Part shown: positions 52,007-62,746 of the stretch, piece by piece | Numbering within the stretch: position 1 is the stretch's first letter | How the letters are laid out: each line of letters begins with the position of its first letter | Origin: Burkholderiaceae bacterium | GTDB taxonomy: Bacteria; Pseudomonadota; Gammaproteobacteria; Burkholderiales; Burkholderiaceae_C | Reading direction: 5' to 3' | Assembly (NCBI GenBank): GCA_016790575.1 | Contig: JAEUOU010000018.1 | Coordinates: forward strand, 1-64,000 | DNA: 64,000 nucleotides | The notes under the pieces: generated by a model | Database searches by the model: none | What the model was told of the DNA's origin: nothing | What the model saw: only the letters and a program-made list of their open reading frames with translations | Translations under genes and position numbers: made by a program

Positions 52007-52926
52007 TGGACGCCTATGCGTTGCTGATTGCGGCAACACTCAATGCCGGGACCGTTCTGGCACTGGCGGCGCTCGGCCTGCTGATCAACGAGAAAGCCGG
52101 CATCGTCAACCTCGGCGCCGAAGGCATGATGTTGTGTGCCGCGATCGCCGGTTTTGCGGCGGTGGTTCATACGGGCAGTGACTGGGCCGGATTCGCTGCG
52201 GGGATCGGCGCCGGGGCCTTGCTGGCCGCGGTGTTTGGTGTGCTGGTGATCTGGCTCAACACCAACCAGTACGCCACCGGCCTGGCCTTGAGCCTGTTCG
52301 GGCTCGGCTTCTCGGCCTTTGCCGGTATTGCCTATGTGCAGGAAAAGCTGCCGGAGCGAGCCCAGTTCGTCCTGCCCGTGCTGGGTGATTTGCCGCTGAT
52401 TGGCCCGGCGCTTTTTCGCCACCATCCGCTGGTCTATGGGGCCATGGCGCTGGTTGCCGGCCTGATCTGGTTCCTGTACCGCTCGCGTGCCGGCCTGGTG
52501 CTGCGGGCCGTGGGCGAGTCACCCGAGTCTGCGCACGCCCTGGGCTACCCGGTTCGCCTCATCCGATGGCTGGCGGTTGTGGCCGGGGGCGGCCTGTGTG
52601 GCCTGGCGGGCGCTTACATCTCGGTTGTCTACACCCCGTTGTGGGTGGAGGGCATGGTGGCCGGCAAAGGCTGGATCGCGTTGGCGCTGACCACCTTCGC
52701 CACGTGGCGGCCGGCGCGTGTGCTGCTGGGCGCCTACCTGTTCGGCGGGGTCACCATGTTGCAGTTTCACCTGCAGGGCATCGGCGTCGAAGTGCCCAGC
52801 CAGTTCCTGACCATGCTGCCCTATCTGGCCACCATCGTGGTACTCGCACTGATTTCCCGCAACCCCACGTGGATCAGGGTCAACATGCCGGCCTCGTTGG
52901 GTAAACCGTTCTTCCCCGGCTCATAA
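52006..52926 (+). CDS. BMP-type ABC importer permease 2
   Basis: A 306-residue permease (GLLINEKAGIVNLGAEGMMLCAAIAGF; GVGESPESAHALGYPV-like cytoplasmic loop; GKGWIALALTTFATWRP). TGATG overlap with permease 1. Completes the heteromeric channel. The substrate-binding protein gene follows. Confidence 0.93.
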   Translation: MDAYALLIAATLNAGTVLALAALGLLINEKAGIVNLGAEGMMLCAAIAGFAAVVHTGSDWAGFAAGIGAGALLAAVFGVLVIWLNTNQYATGLALSLFGLGFSAFAGIAYVQEKLPERAQFVLPVLGDLPLIGPALFRHHPLVYGAMALVAGLIWFLYRSRAGLVLRAVGESPESAHALGYPVRLIRWLAVVAGGGLCGLAGAYISVVYTPLWVEGMVAGKGWIALALTTFATWRPARVLLGAYLFGGVTMLQFHLQGIGVEVPSQFLTMLPYLATIVVLALISRNPTWIRVNMPASLGKPFFPGS

Positions 52927-52963
52927 TGGCCATTTTTTCAACCTTGACTCTTCAGGAACATCC

Positions 52964-54124
52964 ATGACTGATCTTCGCAAGCGCTCCCTGCTCAAGGCGG
53001 CGGCATTTACGGCCATTGCCGCGGCCGCCCTCGCCGGCTGTGGCAAAAAAGAAGAAGCCAAACCCGCTGCTGCGCCGGCGGCTGCTCCTGCTTCGGCTCC
53101 GGCCAAGCCTGAGCCGCTGAAGATTGCCTTCGCCTACGTCGGACCGGTCGGTGATGGCGGCTGGACGTTCGCGCACGACAACGGTCGCAAGGCGATCGAG
53201 AAAGAATTCGGTGACAAGGTCGTCACCAGCTTCGTCGAGAAAGTGCCCGAAAGCGCCGACGCCGAGCGCGTGATCCGCGACATGGCCGCGCAAGGCAACA
53301 AGCTGATCTTCGGCACTACCTTCGGCTATATGGAACCCATGCTCAAGGTTGCGGCCGACAACAAGGGGATCAAGTTCGAACATGCCACCGGCTACAAGAC
53401 GGCCGAGAACATGCGCACGTACGACAGCCGCACGTATGAGGGCGCGTACATGGCCGGTGTCATCGCCGGCAAGATGACCAAGTCCAACACGCTGGGGGTC
53501 GTCGGCTCGATTCCGATTCCCGAGGTCATCCGCAACATCAACAGCTTCACGCTGGGTGCGCAATCGGTCAACCCCAAGATCAAGACCAAGGTGGTCTGGG
53601 TGGGCGAATGGTTCAATCCGCCCAAGGAAACCGAGGCCGCCACTGCGCTGATCAACGGTGGCGCCGACGTGCTGATGCAGAACACCGATTCCTCGGCCGT
53701 CTTGCAGACCGCCGAGAAGATGGGCAAGCGTGCCTTCGGCTGGGACAGCGACATGACCGCCTACGGTCCCAAGGCGCACCTGGGATCGGCGATCATCAAC
53801 TGGGGTCCGTACTACATCAAGGCCACGCGCGAGGCGCTCGAAGGCAAGTGGACCACCGGCCAGAGCTGGTGGGGCGTCAAGGAAGGTGCGATTGACATGG
53901 TGTCCGTTGCGGCCGACGTGCCCGAAGACACCAAGAAGCGCGTCGATGAAATTCGTGCTGGTCTGAAGGACGGCAGTTTTGTCATCTGGAAAGGTCCGAT
54001 CGTCGGTCAGGATGGCAAGGAAGTGCTGGCCAAAGACGCCGTAGCCGACGACAAATTCCTCGGTGGTGTCAATTTCTACGTCAAGGGCGTGGAAGGCAAG
54101 ATCCCCGGTGGTGATAAAAAGTGA
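52964..54124 (+). CDS. BMP-family substrate-binding lipoprotein 1
   Basis: A 386-residue lipoprotein: MTDLRKRSLLKAAAFTAIAAAALAGCGKKE with lipobox LAGC, an Ala/Pro-rich tether, then a BMP/PnrA-like domain (KIAFAYVGPVGDGGWTFAHDNGRKAIEKEFG; TTFGYMEPMLKVAADN; WVGEWFNPPKETEAATALINGGADVLMQNTDS). Receptor for the ABC importer. Related members bind nucleosides; the surroundings suggest purines. Followed by a terminator. Confidence 0.93.
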   Translation: MTDLRKRSLLKAAAFTAIAAAALAGCGKKEEAKPAAAPAAAPASAPAKPEPLKIAFAYVGPVGDGGWTFAHDNGRKAIEKEFGDKVVTSFVEKVPESADAERVIRDMAAQGNKLIFGTTFGYMEPMLKVAADNKGIKFEHATGYKTAENMRTYDSRTYEGAYMAGVIAGKMTKSNTLGVVGSIPIPEVIRNINSFTLGAQSVNPKIKTKVVWVGEWFNPPKETEAATALINGGADVLMQNTDSSAVLQTAEKMGKRAFGWDSDMTAYGPKAHLGSAIINWGPYYIKATREALEGKWTTGQSWWGVKEGAIDMVSVAADVPEDTKKRVDEIRAGLKDGSFVIWKGPIVGQDGKEVLAKDAVADDKFLGGVNFYVKGVEGKIPGGDKK

Positions 54125-54135
54125 TCATCCGATGA

Positions 54136-55233
<1,098 letters not shown>

Positions 55234-55235
55234 CC

Positions 55236-56363
55236 ATGGAAACAGACCACCTTGCCGGGCAGTCGCTGACCACCCGCCGTGTGCTTCTGGGCGCGTTGCT
55301 GGTGGTCGGCGTCGCGCTCGCCTGGGTGCTGCAGCCTTTTCTGGGGGCGATTCTCTGGGGTGTGATTCTGGGGCTGTTGTTCGCGCCGGTGTTCCAGGCG
55401 CTGCTGGGGCGCCTGGGTCCTCGGCCGAACCTCGCCGCCGCCCTGACCGTTCTGCTGGTGGTGATCCTGCTGGTCATTCCTTTCGGTTTCATTGCCGGAT
55501 CGCTGGCGGTCGAACTGGCGGCGGCCGTCGAGCGCCTGCGGTCCGGGCAATGGAACCTTGCCGAGGCTGCGCACCGGGTCTTTGACGCGTTGCCGGGTTG
55601 GGTGCTGGTGGTGCTTGACCGATTCGGCCTGGCCGAGTTCGATGTCCTGCAGGCCCGTATCACCGCCGCGCTGGCGCGCAGCACGCAGTTCATCGCCGGG
55701 CAGGTGTTCAACATAGGGCAGAACAGCTTCGAGTTTGTGCTCCACCTGTGCATCACGCTGTACCTGGCCTTTTTCCTGATCCGCGATGGCCAGAGTCTGG
55801 CCGCCAAAGTGCGACGCGCCATCACGCTGCCGCGGGGGCATGCGGACGCGCTGATGGAACGTTTTGCCACGGTGGTGCGCGCCACGGTCAAAGGCAATCT
55901 GGTGGTGGCGGTGGTCCAGGGCTCGTTGGGCGGCCTGGCGTTTGGCTTCCTGGGGGTGTCGGGCGCGGTGTTGTGGGGTACCGTGATGGCCTTCCTGTCG
56001 ATGGTGCCGGCGGTGGGTGCCTCACTGGTATGGGCGCCCGTGGCGCTGTATCTGTTTGCCACAGGTGCGGTGCTCAAGGCCCTGGCCCTGGTCGCCTGGG
56101 GTGTTCTGGTCATCGGATTGGTCGACAACCTGTTGCGCCCCATTCTGGTGGGCAAGGACACCGGATTGCCCGACTACGTGGTGTTGATGACCACCCTGGG
56201 CGGCCTGGCGGCGTTCGGCCTCAACGGTTTTGTGCTGGGGCCCATGGTGGCCGCCATGTTTCTGGCCGTCTGGGACCTGTACACGCAGTCGCACGAGCCG
56301 GCGTCGCAAAAGCCCGCCGCCGCCACCGAGACCGGTCCGTTGCCGGGCGAGCCGCCCGCCTGA
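55236..56363 (+). CDS. AI-2E-family (YdiK/PerM-like) transporter
   Basis: A 375-residue membrane protein with about eight hydrophobic segments (VLLGALLVVGVALAWVLQPFLGAILWGVILGLLFAPVF; VIGLVDNLLRPILVGKDTGLPDYVVLMTTLGGL). The DNLLRP and GLPDYVVL motifs are typical. Begins 2 bp after the deaminase stop, so co-transcribed. Role in purine uptake or export is unproven. Confidence 0.88.
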   Translation: METDHLAGQSLTTRRVLLGALLVVGVALAWVLQPFLGAILWGVILGLLFAPVFQALLGRLGPRPNLAAALTVLLVVILLVIPFGFIAGSLAVELAAAVERLRSGQWNLAEAAHRVFDALPGWVLVVLDRFGLAEFDVLQARITAALARSTQFIAGQVFNIGQNSFEFVLHLCITLYLAFFLIRDGQSLAAKVRRAITLPRGHADALMERFATVVRATVKGNLVVAVVQGSLGGLAFGFLGVSGAVLWGTVMAFLSMVPAVGASLVWAPVALYLFATGAVLKALALVAWGVLVIGLVDNLLRPILVGKDTGLPDYVVLMTTLGGLAAFGLNGFVLGPMVAAMFLAVWDLYTQSHEPASQKPAAATETGPLPGEPPA

Positions 56364-56383
56364 GCGGTAAAATCGAAAGGAAA

Positions 56384-56407
56384 GGCTGCGCCCCGGCGGC
56401 CTTTTTT
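56384..56407 (+). terminator. Probable terminator before the second BMP gene
   Basis: GGCTGC and GCGGCC (one G-U pair) around CGCCCCG-like loop, followed by six T. Confidence 0.6.
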
Positions 56408-56441
56408 CTTGTCTATTCCCGGGGCCATGTAGAGGAACACC

Positions 56442-57551
56442 ATGTACAAAAACCTCGCCGCGGCCTCGCGCGCCGCTGCCTGTGTCTTTTTTGCCGCCGC
56501 CATACTGCTCCCCCCCGCCCAGGGCCAGACCCGCACCGCATCGGAGCCGGTCAAGGCGGGTTTCGTCTATGTCTCGCCAATCACCGAAGCCGGCTGGACC
56601 CGCCAGCACGACGAGGGGCGCAAGGCGGTCGAGGCGGCGCTGGGCGCCGGTGTGAAAACCAGCTTTGTCGAAAACGTCGCCGAAGGTGCCGATGCCGAAC
56701 GCGTGATTCGCGACCTGGCGCGTCAGGGTCACCAGATCATTTTCACGCCCAGCTTTGGCTATATGGAGCCGACGCTGAAGGTCGCCAGAGATTTTCCCGA
56801 CGTGAAGTTCGAGTCCATCACCGGCTACAAGACCGCCGAGAACGTGGCCACGGCCAATGCCCGCTATTACGAGGGGCGCTATCTGGCCGGCATCGCCGCC
56901 GGGCGCATGACCCGGACCCACATCGCCGGCTACGTGGCGGGATTTCCGATTCCTGAAGTGCTGCAGGGCATCAACGCCTTTGCGCTGGGCATGCGGTCGG
57001 TGAACCCCAAGGCCGAAGTCAAGGTGGTCTGGCTCAACGCCTGGTTCGACCCTCCGCGCGAGCGCGACGCGGCCATGACACTGTTCAATCAGGATGTGGA
57101 CGTGATCGCCTTTCACACCGGATCCACCGCCGTGATGGCCGCCGCCCAGGAGCGCGGCAGGATGGCCGTGGCCTACCACTCGGACATGCGCCGTGTCGGC
57201 CCCGATGCCCAGATCGTCGCGGTGACGCACCAGTGGGGCGCCTACTACACCGCACGGGTCCGGGCGGTGGCCGCTGGCACCTGGAAAAGCGGCCAGGTCT
57301 GGGGCGGTGTCAAGGAGGGCATGATTCGTGTCGGCGATTTCGGCCCCAAAGTGCCCAAAGCGGTGCAAGACGAAGTGCTGGCGCGCCAGCAGGACATCGC
57401 CGCCGGACGCCTGCACCCTTTCCACGCCCGCACCGTGGTCCGCGACAACGAAGGGCGCGAGCAGATCGCGGCCGGCCAGACCCTGACTGACGGGCAGATC
57501 CTCACCATGAACTGGCTGGTCGAAGGCGTCGCGGGCAAGCTGCCGCGCTGA
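56442..57551 (+). CDS. BMP-family substrate-binding protein 2
   Basis: A 369-residue paralogue of the lipoprotein at 52964: KAGFVYVSPITEAGWTRQHDEGRKAVEAALG, TPSFGYMEPTLKVARDF, GYKTAENVATANARYYEGRYLAGIAAGRM. It has a cleavable Sec-type signal (ASRAAACVFFAAAILLPPAQGQ) without a lipobox, so it should be soluble in the periplasm. Probably a second receptor for the same importer, with different ligand range. Lies between the AI-2E gene and guaD. Confidence 0.92.
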   Translation: MYKNLAAASRAAACVFFAAAILLPPAQGQTRTASEPVKAGFVYVSPITEAGWTRQHDEGRKAVEAALGAGVKTSFVENVAEGADAERVIRDLARQGHQIIFTPSFGYMEPTLKVARDFPDVKFESITGYKTAENVATANARYYEGRYLAGIAAGRMTRTHIAGYVAGFPIPEVLQGINAFALGMRSVNPKAEVKVVWLNAWFDPPRERDAAMTLFNQDVDVIAFHTGSTAVMAAAQERGRMAVAYHSDMRRVGPDAQIVAVTHQWGAYYTARVRAVAAGTWKSGQVWGGVKEGMIRVGDFGPKVPKAVQDEVLARQQDIAAGRLHPFHARTVVRDNEGREQIAAGQTLTDGQILTMNWLVEGVAGKLPR

Positions 57552-57624
57552 TGCGGGTGTCGCGCATGACCGTCATTCGGCCCGGCATATGCCGCTGGCC
57601 TGGAATGTGCCTATGCTCGCCGCC

Positions 57625-58902
57625 ATGAAAGCCTATCGCGCCCGCCTGTTGCGCTTTGCCGACGACGGCAGCGCCCTGTTCGACGACGACGGCCTGCTGG
57701 TCACCGGTCCCGGCCCGGCGGGCCGGGCGGTCGTGCTGGCGGCCGGTTCGTACGCGGCCACCGCACCGGCCTTCCCCGGGGTGCCGGTGGAGCACCTGCC
57801 CGGCCGCATCCTGGCACCGGGTTTCATCGACCTGCACCTCCATTACCCGCAGACCGACGTGATCGGCTCGCCCGCCGACGGCCTGCTGCCCTGGCTGGAG
57901 CACTACACCTTTCCGCACGAGGCCCGTTTTGCCGACGCCGCCTACGCCGCGGACGTGGCGCGCTTCTTTCTGGACGAACTGGCCCGCCACGGTGTCACCA
58001 CGGCGCTGACCTTCGCCACCTCGCACCCGGCGTCGGTGGACGCGCTGTTCACCGAGGCGCAGCGGCGCGGCCTGCGGCTGATCACCGGCAAGGTGCTGCA
58101 GGACCGCCACAGCCCGGACGGCGTGCGCGACCAGACCGAGCAAAGCCTGATCGACACCGAGGCACTGATTCGCCGATGGCACGGCGTGGACCGGCTGGGT
58201 TACGCCATCACGCCGCGATTTGCCCCAAGCTGCACCGAGGCGCAGCTGCTGGGTGCCGGCGAACTGGCCGCGCGCCACCCGGACGTGTGGATCCAGTCCC
58301 ATGTCGCCGAGAACCTGGACGAGGTGCGCTGGGCGCGTGAGCTGTTCCCGGCCTCGCGCTCGTACCTGGCGGTCTATGACGACCACGGGCTGATGCGCGA
58401 TCGCGCGGTGTACGCCCACTGCATCCACTTCGACGACCACGACCGGGCGCTGATGCGCGACACCGGCACGGCGGCGGCCGTCAGCCCCACCAGCAACCTG
58501 TTCCTGGGCAGCGGCTTTTTCGACTATGCCGGCGCCGAGCGGGTGGGTTTCCGCTTCGGCCTGGCCAGCGACGTGGGCGGCGGCACCAGCTTCAGCCCGT
58601 TCCACACCATGCTGGCGGCCTACACCGTGGGGCGTGAAGGCCGGACCAAACCCGGCCTGAGCCTGAGCCCGCAGCAGCTGTGGTGGCAACACACCGCCGG
58701 CGCGGCGCGCGCGCTGGGGCTCGAAGGGGTGGTGGGCAACCTCGCGCCCGGATGCGAGGCCGACTATCTGGTGCTCGACCCCGCGGCCACGCCGCTGCTG
58801 GCCCGGCGCACGGCCGCAGCCCGGAGCCTGGACGAGCTGCTGTTCGCCCTGATCGTGCTGGGGGACGATCGGGTGGTGGCCCGCACCGTGATTTCAACGT
58901 GA
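57625..58902 (+). CDS. guaD: Guanine deaminase
   Basis: A 425-residue amidohydrolase converting guanine to xanthine. Zinc and substrate motifs: GFIDLHLHYPQTDVIGSPADGLLPWLEHYTFPHEARF, QSHVAENLDEV, AHCIHFDDHDRALM and GLASDVGGGTSFSPFHTM. Start taken at MKAYRARLL; in-frame ATGs at 57589 and 57613 are possible. Supplies xanthine to the dehydrogenases. The dispersed repeat follows 8 bp after the stop. Confidence 0.95.
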   Translation: MKAYRARLLRFADDGSALFDDDGLLVTGPGPAGRAVVLAAGSYAATAPAFPGVPVEHLPGRILAPGFIDLHLHYPQTDVIGSPADGLLPWLEHYTFPHEARFADAAYAADVARFFLDELARHGVTTALTFATSHPASVDALFTEAQRRGLRLITGKVLQDRHSPDGVRDQTEQSLIDTEALIRRWHGVDRLGYAITPRFAPSCTEAQLLGAGELAARHPDVWIQSHVAENLDEVRWARELFPASRSYLAVYDDHGLMRDRAVYAHCIHFDDHDRALMRDTGTAAAVSPTSNLFLGSGFFDYAGAERVGFRFGLASDVGGGTSFSPFHTMLAAYTVGREGRTKPGLSLSPQQLWWQHTAGAARALGLEGVVGNLAPGCEADYLVLDPAATPLLARRTAAARSLDELLFALIVLGDDRVVARTVIST

Positions 58903-58910
58903 TTTGTGGC

Positions 58911-58950
58911 CATACCCATTGTGAAAAGGTGATGGTTTGCTATAAAAAGT
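58911..58950 (+). repeat. Dispersed repeat, copy 8
   Basis: CATACCCATTGTGAAAAGGTG, then ATGGTTTGCTATAAAAAG. Fills the gap between the convergent guaD and small exported-protein genes. Confidence 0.8.
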
Positions 58951-58953
58951 GAA

Positions 58954-59259
58954 CTATCGGTTGAGCTTTTTGTCGCGCAGGTAGCGCGCCAGCCCGCAGT
59001 AGCCGTCCTTGAACAGGATCTCGGTTTCGACTTTGGCCGGCAGCAGCTTCTCCTTGAGCTCGGCCGCCGCAGCGTTGCCCTGGGTCTGGCGCACCAAGCC
59101 GATGGCCTGCTCGAACCGCGACACCTCCGAGTGGCAGGCGGCCGTCGCCGCCGCAACGGACGCGGGCGCGGCCGGCGGTGCGGCGCTCTGGGCCTGTACG
59201 GAGGGGTGGCCTGCACACAGCAGTGCGCACAGGGCCAGGACGTTCATCGGCATGTTCAT
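58954..59259 (-). CDS. Small exported protein of unknown function
   Basis: A 101-residue protein with a signal peptide ([24 protein letters not shown]), then an Ala-rich stretch and a helical domain with two cysteines ([35 protein letters not shown]) that may form a disulfide. GAGGTG precedes ATG 59259. A longer overlapping frame on the same strand is a shadow. No family recognised. Confidence 0.75.
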   Translation of the reverse strand: MNMPMNVLALCALLCAGHPSVQAQSAAPPAAPASVAAATAACHSEVSRFEQAIGLVRQTQGNAAAAELKEKLLPAKVETEILFKDGYCGLARYLRDKKLNR

Positions 59260-59405
59260 GGGGCACCTCGTGTGAATCCGGCACAAGCATGATCCATTCC
59301 CGTGTCGGGCCGATGTCCGGTCTGACATGGCGCCCATCGGCGCGCCCGTATGACGCGCCCCGACACACAGGGGCCGCCTACAATGCGCCGGCAGGAGAGC
59401 ACCCG

Positions 59406-59975
59406 ATGAGCATCAAGAGCGACAAATGGATCCGCCGCATGGCGCAGCAGCACGGCATGATCGAGCCGTTCGAGCCCGGCCAGGTCCGCACGGCCGCCGA
59501 CGGGCACAAGATCGTCAGCTACGGCACCAGCAGCTACGGGTATGACATCCGCTGCGCGCGCGAGTTCAAGGTGTTCACCAACATCCACAGCACGGTGGTG
59601 GACCCCAAGAACTTTGACGAGAAAAGCTTTGTGGACATCGAGAGTGATGTCTGCATCATCCCGCCCAACAGCTTCGCGCTGGCGCGCACGATGGAATATT
59701 TCCGCATCCCGCGCAACGTGCTGACCATCTGCCTGGGCAAAAGCACCTATGCCCGCTGCGGCATCATCGTCAACGTCACGCCCTTCGAGCCGGAGTGGGA
59801 AGGCTATGTGACCCTCGAATTCAGCAACACCACGCCGCTGCCCGCCAAGATCTACGCGGGCGAGGGCTGCGCCCAGGTGCTGTTCTTCGAGAGCGACGAG
59901 GTCTGCGAAACCAGCTACAAGGACCGCGGCGGCAAATACCAGGGCCAGCACGGGGTCACGCTGCCCAAAACCTGA
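59406..59975 (+). CDS. dcd: dCTP deaminase
   Basis: A 189-residue trimeric enzyme converting dCTP to d[85 protein letters not shown] and [19 protein letters not shown] are all diagnostic. Start ATG 59406 with GGAGAG upstream. Confidence 0.97.
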   Translation: MSIKSDKWIRRMAQQHGMIEPFEPGQVRTAADGHKIVSYGTSSYGYDIRCAREFKVFTNIHSTVVDPKNFDEKSFVDIESDVCIIPPNSFALARTMEYFRIPRNVLTICLGKSTYARCGIIVNVTPFEPEWEGYVTLEFSNTTPLPAKIYAGEGCAQVLFFESDEVCETSYKDRGGKYQGQHGVTLPKT

Positions 59976-60029
59976 ACCTGTTGCGTCCCGGCAGGCGCCG
60001 GCCCGGCCGGTGCACCGGCGCCCTTTGCC

Positions 60030-60752
60030 ATGCGACTCGATGACATCCTCTACACCCAGGGCTTCGGCACGCGCCGCGTGTGCGCGGGCCTGATCCAGCA
60101 AGGCCATGTCCGTGTGGCCGACGCGGTGGTGACCGACGCCGGTGCCGACTTCCAGCCCGAGGGCCTGGCGTTTTCGGTGCAGGGCACCGACTGGACCTGG
60201 CACGACAAGGCCTACCTGGTGCTGCACAAGCCGGCCGGCACCGAATGCTCGCAAAAGCCCTCCACCTGGCCCAGCATCTACACCCTGCTGCCCGGCCCGC
60301 TGCGCCAGCGCCCGCAAAAAGGCGCGGTGCAGGGTGTGCAGGCCGTGGGCCGGCTGGACCAGGACACCACCGGCCTGCTGCTGCTGACCGACGACGGCAC
60401 CTTCATCCACCGCATGAATTCGCCGCGCAAACATGTGCCCAAGGTGTACGAAGTGACCGTCAAGCACCCGCTGACGGACGCCCAGGTGCAGCGTCTGCTG
60501 GCCGGTGTGGTGCTGGACGACGACCCCCGTCCCGTCAAGGCCGCCGCCTGCGAAGCCGTGGGCGAACACCACCTGCGCCTGACGCTGACCGAAGGCAAGT
60601 ACCACCAGGTCAAACGCATGCTGGCCGCGGCGGGCAACCGGGTCGAACGCCTGCACCGCTCGCAGGTGGGCGGGTTTCGCCTGCCGGGCGACCTGGCGCC
60701 CGGCCAGTGGCGCTGGCTGACCCCCGGCGACCTAGCCGCCATCACCGGTTGA
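60030..60752 (+). CDS. rsuA: RsuA-type 16S rRNA pseudouridine synthase
   Basis: A 240-residue enzyme: N-terminal S4 RNA-binding domain (MRLDDILYTQGFGTRRVCAGLIQQGHVRV) and a catalytic domain with VGRLDQDTTGLLLLTDDGTFIHRM, holding the catalytic Asp. KYHQVKRMLAAAGNRVERLHRSQVGGF is typical. Expected to modify U516 of 16S rRNA. Confidence 0.9.
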   Translation: MRLDDILYTQGFGTRRVCAGLIQQGHVRVADAVVTDAGADFQPEGLAFSVQGTDWTWHDKAYLVLHKPAGTECSQKPSTWPSIYTLLPGPLRQRPQKGAVQGVQAVGRLDQDTTGLLLLTDDGTFIHRMNSPRKHVPKVYEVTVKHPLTDAQVQRLLAGVVLDDDPRPVKAAACEAVGEHHLRLTLTEGKYHQVKRMLAAAGNRVERLHRSQVGGFRLPGDLAPGQWRWLTPGDLAAITG

Positions 60753-60856
60753 GTCCGAATCGGGGCGTGCCGGCCGTGGGACGCCTGCTGTCAGCGGCTT
60801 CGAAACCGTGCACCGACGGCTGGTGGGCCGTCTTCAGGTCGTTTCCAGGCGAAAAG

Positions 60857-60892
60857 TGCCCGTACCCAGCGCAAAATGGTCATCTTTTGCTA
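60857..60892 (+). repeat. Dispersed repeat, copy 9
   Basis: CGTACCCAGCGCAAAATGGTC, then ATCTTTTGCTATC. Lies just before the stop of the convergent alpha/beta hydrolase gene. CCAGCGCAAAATGGTC is shared exactly with copy 10. Confidence 0.85.
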
Positions 60893-60903
60893 TCGATGCG
60901 GGA

Positions 60904-61677
60904 CTATTCAACCCCTGCCAGAAATGTCGTGATTGCGGCTTGCACCGTGCCAGGCTGGTCCTTGTGGGGTGAGTGGCCACAATCCGGCAGCTTGAGCAGG
61001 CGGGTCTGCGGGGCGCGGGTGGCGATGTCGTCGATCTGCGCCAGGGTGCCGTAGGGGTCATCCTCGCCCTGGATGGCCAGCAGCGGGGCGTTGATGCGGC
61101 GGCAGTCTTCGCGGATGTCGAAGGCGCGGAAGGCGTCGCTGAGCCACACGTCGTTCCATTGCCAGAAGGCGCTGTCCACATCGTCGTGATAGCGGGCCAG
61201 GCGTTCGCGCAGGCCGCTGGCGTAGGCGTCGCGCGCCTGGGCAATGGCGGCCACCGACACGTCTTCGACCATGACATGCGGCGCCATCACGACGCAGGCT
61301 GCGACCGGGAATCGGCTGGCGTGCAGCAGCGCGATGGTGCCGCCGTCGGAGTGGCCCACCAGCACCGGACGTTCGATGCCCAGTCGGGCCAGCAGCGCGG
61401 GCAGCACCTCCCAGGCTTCGCGGTGCATGTAGTCGGGCGCCAGGCGGCCCGTGTCGCGCACGTCGGGCACCGGGCTGGAGCGGCCGTAGCCGCGGCGCGA
61501 GAAGACCAGGCCGGCGCGGCCGGTGGCGGCACACAGCTGGTCGGGCCAGTCGCGCCACATCGCCACCGAGCCCAGGCCTTCGTGAAGGAAGACCAGCGGG
61601 GCGGCCGCTGGGGTGCCAGCGGGGGCGGCGATCGCTCGGATTTCCAGGGCGGTGGCGTTGATTTGGATCAAGTTCAT
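60904..61677 (-). CDS. Alpha/beta hydrolase
   Basis: A 257-residue hydrolase: oxyanion region PLVFLHEGLGSVAMWRDWP, nucleophile elbow VGHSDGGTIAL, acid in IQGEDDPYGT, and the catalytic His in PDCGHSPHKDQPGTV. Resembles MhpC/haloalkane-dehalogenase-like hydrolases. Start at MNLIQINATALEIRAI. Divergent from the beta-propeller gene. Confidence 0.88.
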   Translation of the reverse strand: MNLIQINATALEIRAIAAPAGTPAAAPLVFLHEGLGSVAMWRDWPDQLCAATGRAGLVFSRRGYGRSSPVPDVRDTGRLAPDYMHREAWEVLPALLARLGIERPVLVGHSDGGTIALLHASRFPVAACVVMAPHVMVEDVSVAAIAQARDAYASGLRERLARYHDDVDSAFWQWNDVWLSDAFRAFDIREDCRRINAPLLAIQGEDDPYGTLAQIDDIATRAPQTRLLKLPDCGHSPHKDQPGTVQAAITTFLAGVE

Positions 61678-61756
61678 GGGGTTGTTCGCGTGACCGTGGA
61701 CGGCGGCGCCCGAGCCGACGGCTACACTTGCGGGCTGTCTGAAAGTTGGTGTTGTA

Positions 61757-62746
61757 GTGCGCGTTTTTTCCCGATTTTTGCCGTTTTTGGTTCTGATGGC
61801 CGGGTTGCTGGGTGGCAACCCGGCACTGGCGGTGTCCCCGGCCCCGGTCTTTGTGCTCAATTCGCTGGATGGCAACGTCAGCGTCATCGATCCGACCACC
61901 TGGAAGGAGACCAAGCGCATTCCGACCGGCAAGGAGCCACACCATCTTTATATGACGCCCGACGAAAAGTCGGTCATTGTGGCCAATGCGCTCAGTGATT
62001 CGCTCACCTTCATCGACCCGCGCACCGCCGAGGTGCAGCGCGAGGTCCGCAACATCCTCGATCCGTACCACCTGCGTTTTTCGCCGGACATGAAGTGGTT
62101 CGTCACGGCTGCCAACCGGCTCAACCATGTGGACATCTATCGCTGGGACGGCAGGGACATGCATCTTGCCAAACGCATTCCCACCGGCAAAACGCCCAGC
62201 CACCTGTGGATCGATACGCGCAGCACCACGGTCTGGGCGACCATGCAAGATAGCGACGAACTGGTGTCCATCGATCTGGCCACGCAGTCGATCAAGTGGC
62301 GGATCAAGACCGGTTCGCTGCCGGCCGACGTGTTTGGCACGCCCGACGACAAACACCTGCTGGTGGCCTTGACCGGAGGTGACGGGGTGCAGGTATTCGA
62401 CGTGTCCGGGCCGGGCGCCCGCCTGGTCAACACCGTTCGTACCGGCCAGGGGGCCCATGCCTTCCGCGCCGCGGGCGACCGGCGGCATGTTTACGTCAGC
62501 AACCGGGTGGCCAACACCATCAGCAAGTTCGACTACCAGGCCATGGCCGTAGTCGACCGGTATCCCGGGCCGTCCGGCCCCGACTGTATGGATGTGTCGG
62601 CCGACGGGAATTTCATTCTGGTGGCGTCGCGCTGGGCGGGAAAACTGACCGTGATCGACACCCGCTCCCGCGCGGTGGTGCGGCAGGTCAAAGTCGGCAA
62701 GTCGCCCCATGGTGTGTGGACCCTGGATCATGCGCCGCGCCAGTAA
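61757..62746 (+). CDS. Exported YVTN-type beta-propeller protein
   Basis: A 329-residue protein with a signal peptide (MRVFSRFLPFLVLMAGLLGGNPALA, GTG start) and repeated beta-propeller blades (VFVLNSLDGNVSVIDPTTWKETKRIPTGKEPHHL; VYVSNRVANTISKFDYQAMAVVDRYPGPSGPDCMDVSADGNFILVASRWAGKLTVIDTRS). Periplasmic; role unknown. The 3' end overlaps the polysaccharide deacetylase start by 17 bp, so the two may act together. Confidence 0.88.
   Translation: MRVFSRFLPFLVLMAGLLGGNPALAVSPAPVFVLNSLDGNVSVIDPTTWKETKRIPTGKEPHHLYMTPDEKSVIVANALSDSLTFIDPRTAEVQREVRNILDPYHLRFSPDMKWFVTAANRLNHVDIYRWDGRDMHLAKRIPTGKTPSHLWIDTRSTTVWATMQDSDELVSIDLATQSIKWRIKTGSLPADVFGTPDDKHLLVALTGGDGVQVFDVSGPGARLVNTVRTGQGAHAFRAAGDRRHVYVSNRVANTISKFDYQAMAVVDRYPGPSGPDCMDVSADGNFILVASRWAGKLTVIDTRSRAVVRQVKVGKSPHGVWTLDHAPRQ

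Noticed and set aside
58940..59368. Alternative minus-strand ORF over the small exported protein
   Set aside because: No signal peptide or plausible composition; the frame ending at 58954 has a signal peptide and ribosome-binding site.
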